Source: Streptomyces sp. Ncost-T10-10d (GTDB lineage Bacteria; Actinomycetota; Actinomycetes; Streptomycetales; Streptomycetaceae). Taken from it: DNA of 64,000 nt. The notes below the pieces were generated by a model, which made no database searches, was not told the origin of the DNA, and saw only the letters and a program-made list of their open reading frames with translations. Position 1 is the first letter of the stretch. Every line of letters begins with the position of its first letter. Positions 63,896 to 64,000 of the stretch are shown piece after piece. The stretch spans positions 62,001 to 126,000 of the forward strand of contig NZ_FMDF01000182.1 in assembly GCF_900091955.1 (NCBI RefSeq), written 5' to 3'. Position numbers and translations under genes: made by a program.

Positions 63896-64000
63896 GTGCG
63901 CGTACTCGTCGTGGAGGACGAGCAGCTGCTCGCCGATGCGGTGGCCACCGGATTGCGCCGTGAGGCCATGGCCGTCGATGTCGTGTACGACGGTGCGGCG
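63896..64000 (+). CDS. cutR: CutR-type OmpR-family response regulator, N-terminal fragment
   Basis: The first 35 codons of a response regulator (RVLVVEDEQLLADAVATGLR), interrupted by the end of the window. The acidic pair EDE at residues about 7-9 is the phosphate-binding start of a receiver domain. The GTG start follows AAGGAAGGA. From the order of neighbours (inositol monophosphatase, small acidic protein, regulator) it is most likely cutR, whose kinase cutS would follow; the call depends on memory of Streptomyces gene order. Confidence 0.75.
   Translation, partial: MRVLVVEDEQLLADAVATGLRREAMAVDVVYDGAA

Overview
This 64 kb window is high-GC, gene-dense chromosomal DNA from a Streptomyces or a very close relative. 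The evidence is the frequent GTG/TTG starts, start/stop-overlapping operons, leaderless promoters, and lineage-typical genes: whiH, hrdB, sepH, class II nrdRJ, actinobacterial parE/parC, DUF4192 and DUF5998 proteins. From memory, the gene order resembles the S. coelicolor segment running from lexA and nrdRJ through whiH, hrdB, parE, parC and ptsH to cutR. I could not run an alignment. I saw no prophage, insertion sequence, CRISPR array or convincing tRNA gene, so this is mainly conserved core chromosome.

Layout. 1-5.6 kb: the 3' end of a DinG-type helicase, lexA with an SOS box, then nrdR-nrdJ behind paired NrdR boxes. 5.6-11.9 kb: TerD, DUF1152, a YdbC-like protein, an ABC-F remnant, a histidine phosphatase, a frameshifted ADP-ribosylglycohydrolase and a DUF4173 membrane protein. 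12-19.2 kb: rnhB, two proteins of unknown function, a RecQ helicase with a phosphoribosyltransferase-like tail, a DUF4192 protein across a large inverted repeat with paired DnaA boxes, and a Nudix/winged-helix (NrtR-like) protein. 19.3-27.9 kb: a fused ABC ATPase-membrane protein, whiH with a WhiG-type promoter, hrdB with a ShbA-type promoter, a trypsin-like protease, a small zinc-finger protein and parE. 28-35.4 kb: a NarL-type two-component system, a DUF485/sodium-solute symporter pair, a convergent CitA/CitB-type two-component system and a LacI remnant. 35.4-41.6 kb: a helix-turn-helix/citrate synthase fusion divergent from a plain citrate synthase and a CobW-type GTPase, with a palindrome cluster between them, then parC. 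41.9-46 kb: an M16 peptidase pair and an M23 endopeptidase behind a ydaO-type c-di-AMP riboswitch. 46-55.9 kb: a GntR regulator, ptsH, a Pat-type acetyltransferase/acyl-CoA synthetase fusion, DUF5998, an alkaline phosphatase-superfamily enzyme, thymidine kinase, a PaaX-like regulator, a VOC protein and a rhodanese. 56-64 kb: sepH, a membrane protein, an aldonolactone-type oxidase, an MFS transporter, ferrochelatase, an inositol monophosphatase, a 57-residue protein and the start of cutR.

Several genes fit together. DNA topology and repair are represented by lexA, the DinG-like gene, recQ, rnhB, parE and parC. Deoxynucleotide supply is represented by nrdR, nrdJ and tdk. Growth and sporulation control is represented by hrdB, whiH, sepH and the riboswitch-controlled wall hydrolase. 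The signals I find most worth following are the DnaA-box palindrome at 16.66-16.70 kb, the three-palindrome operator between the citrate synthase genes, the RecQ fusion, and the sigma-factor and riboswitch sites that match known Streptomyces circuits.
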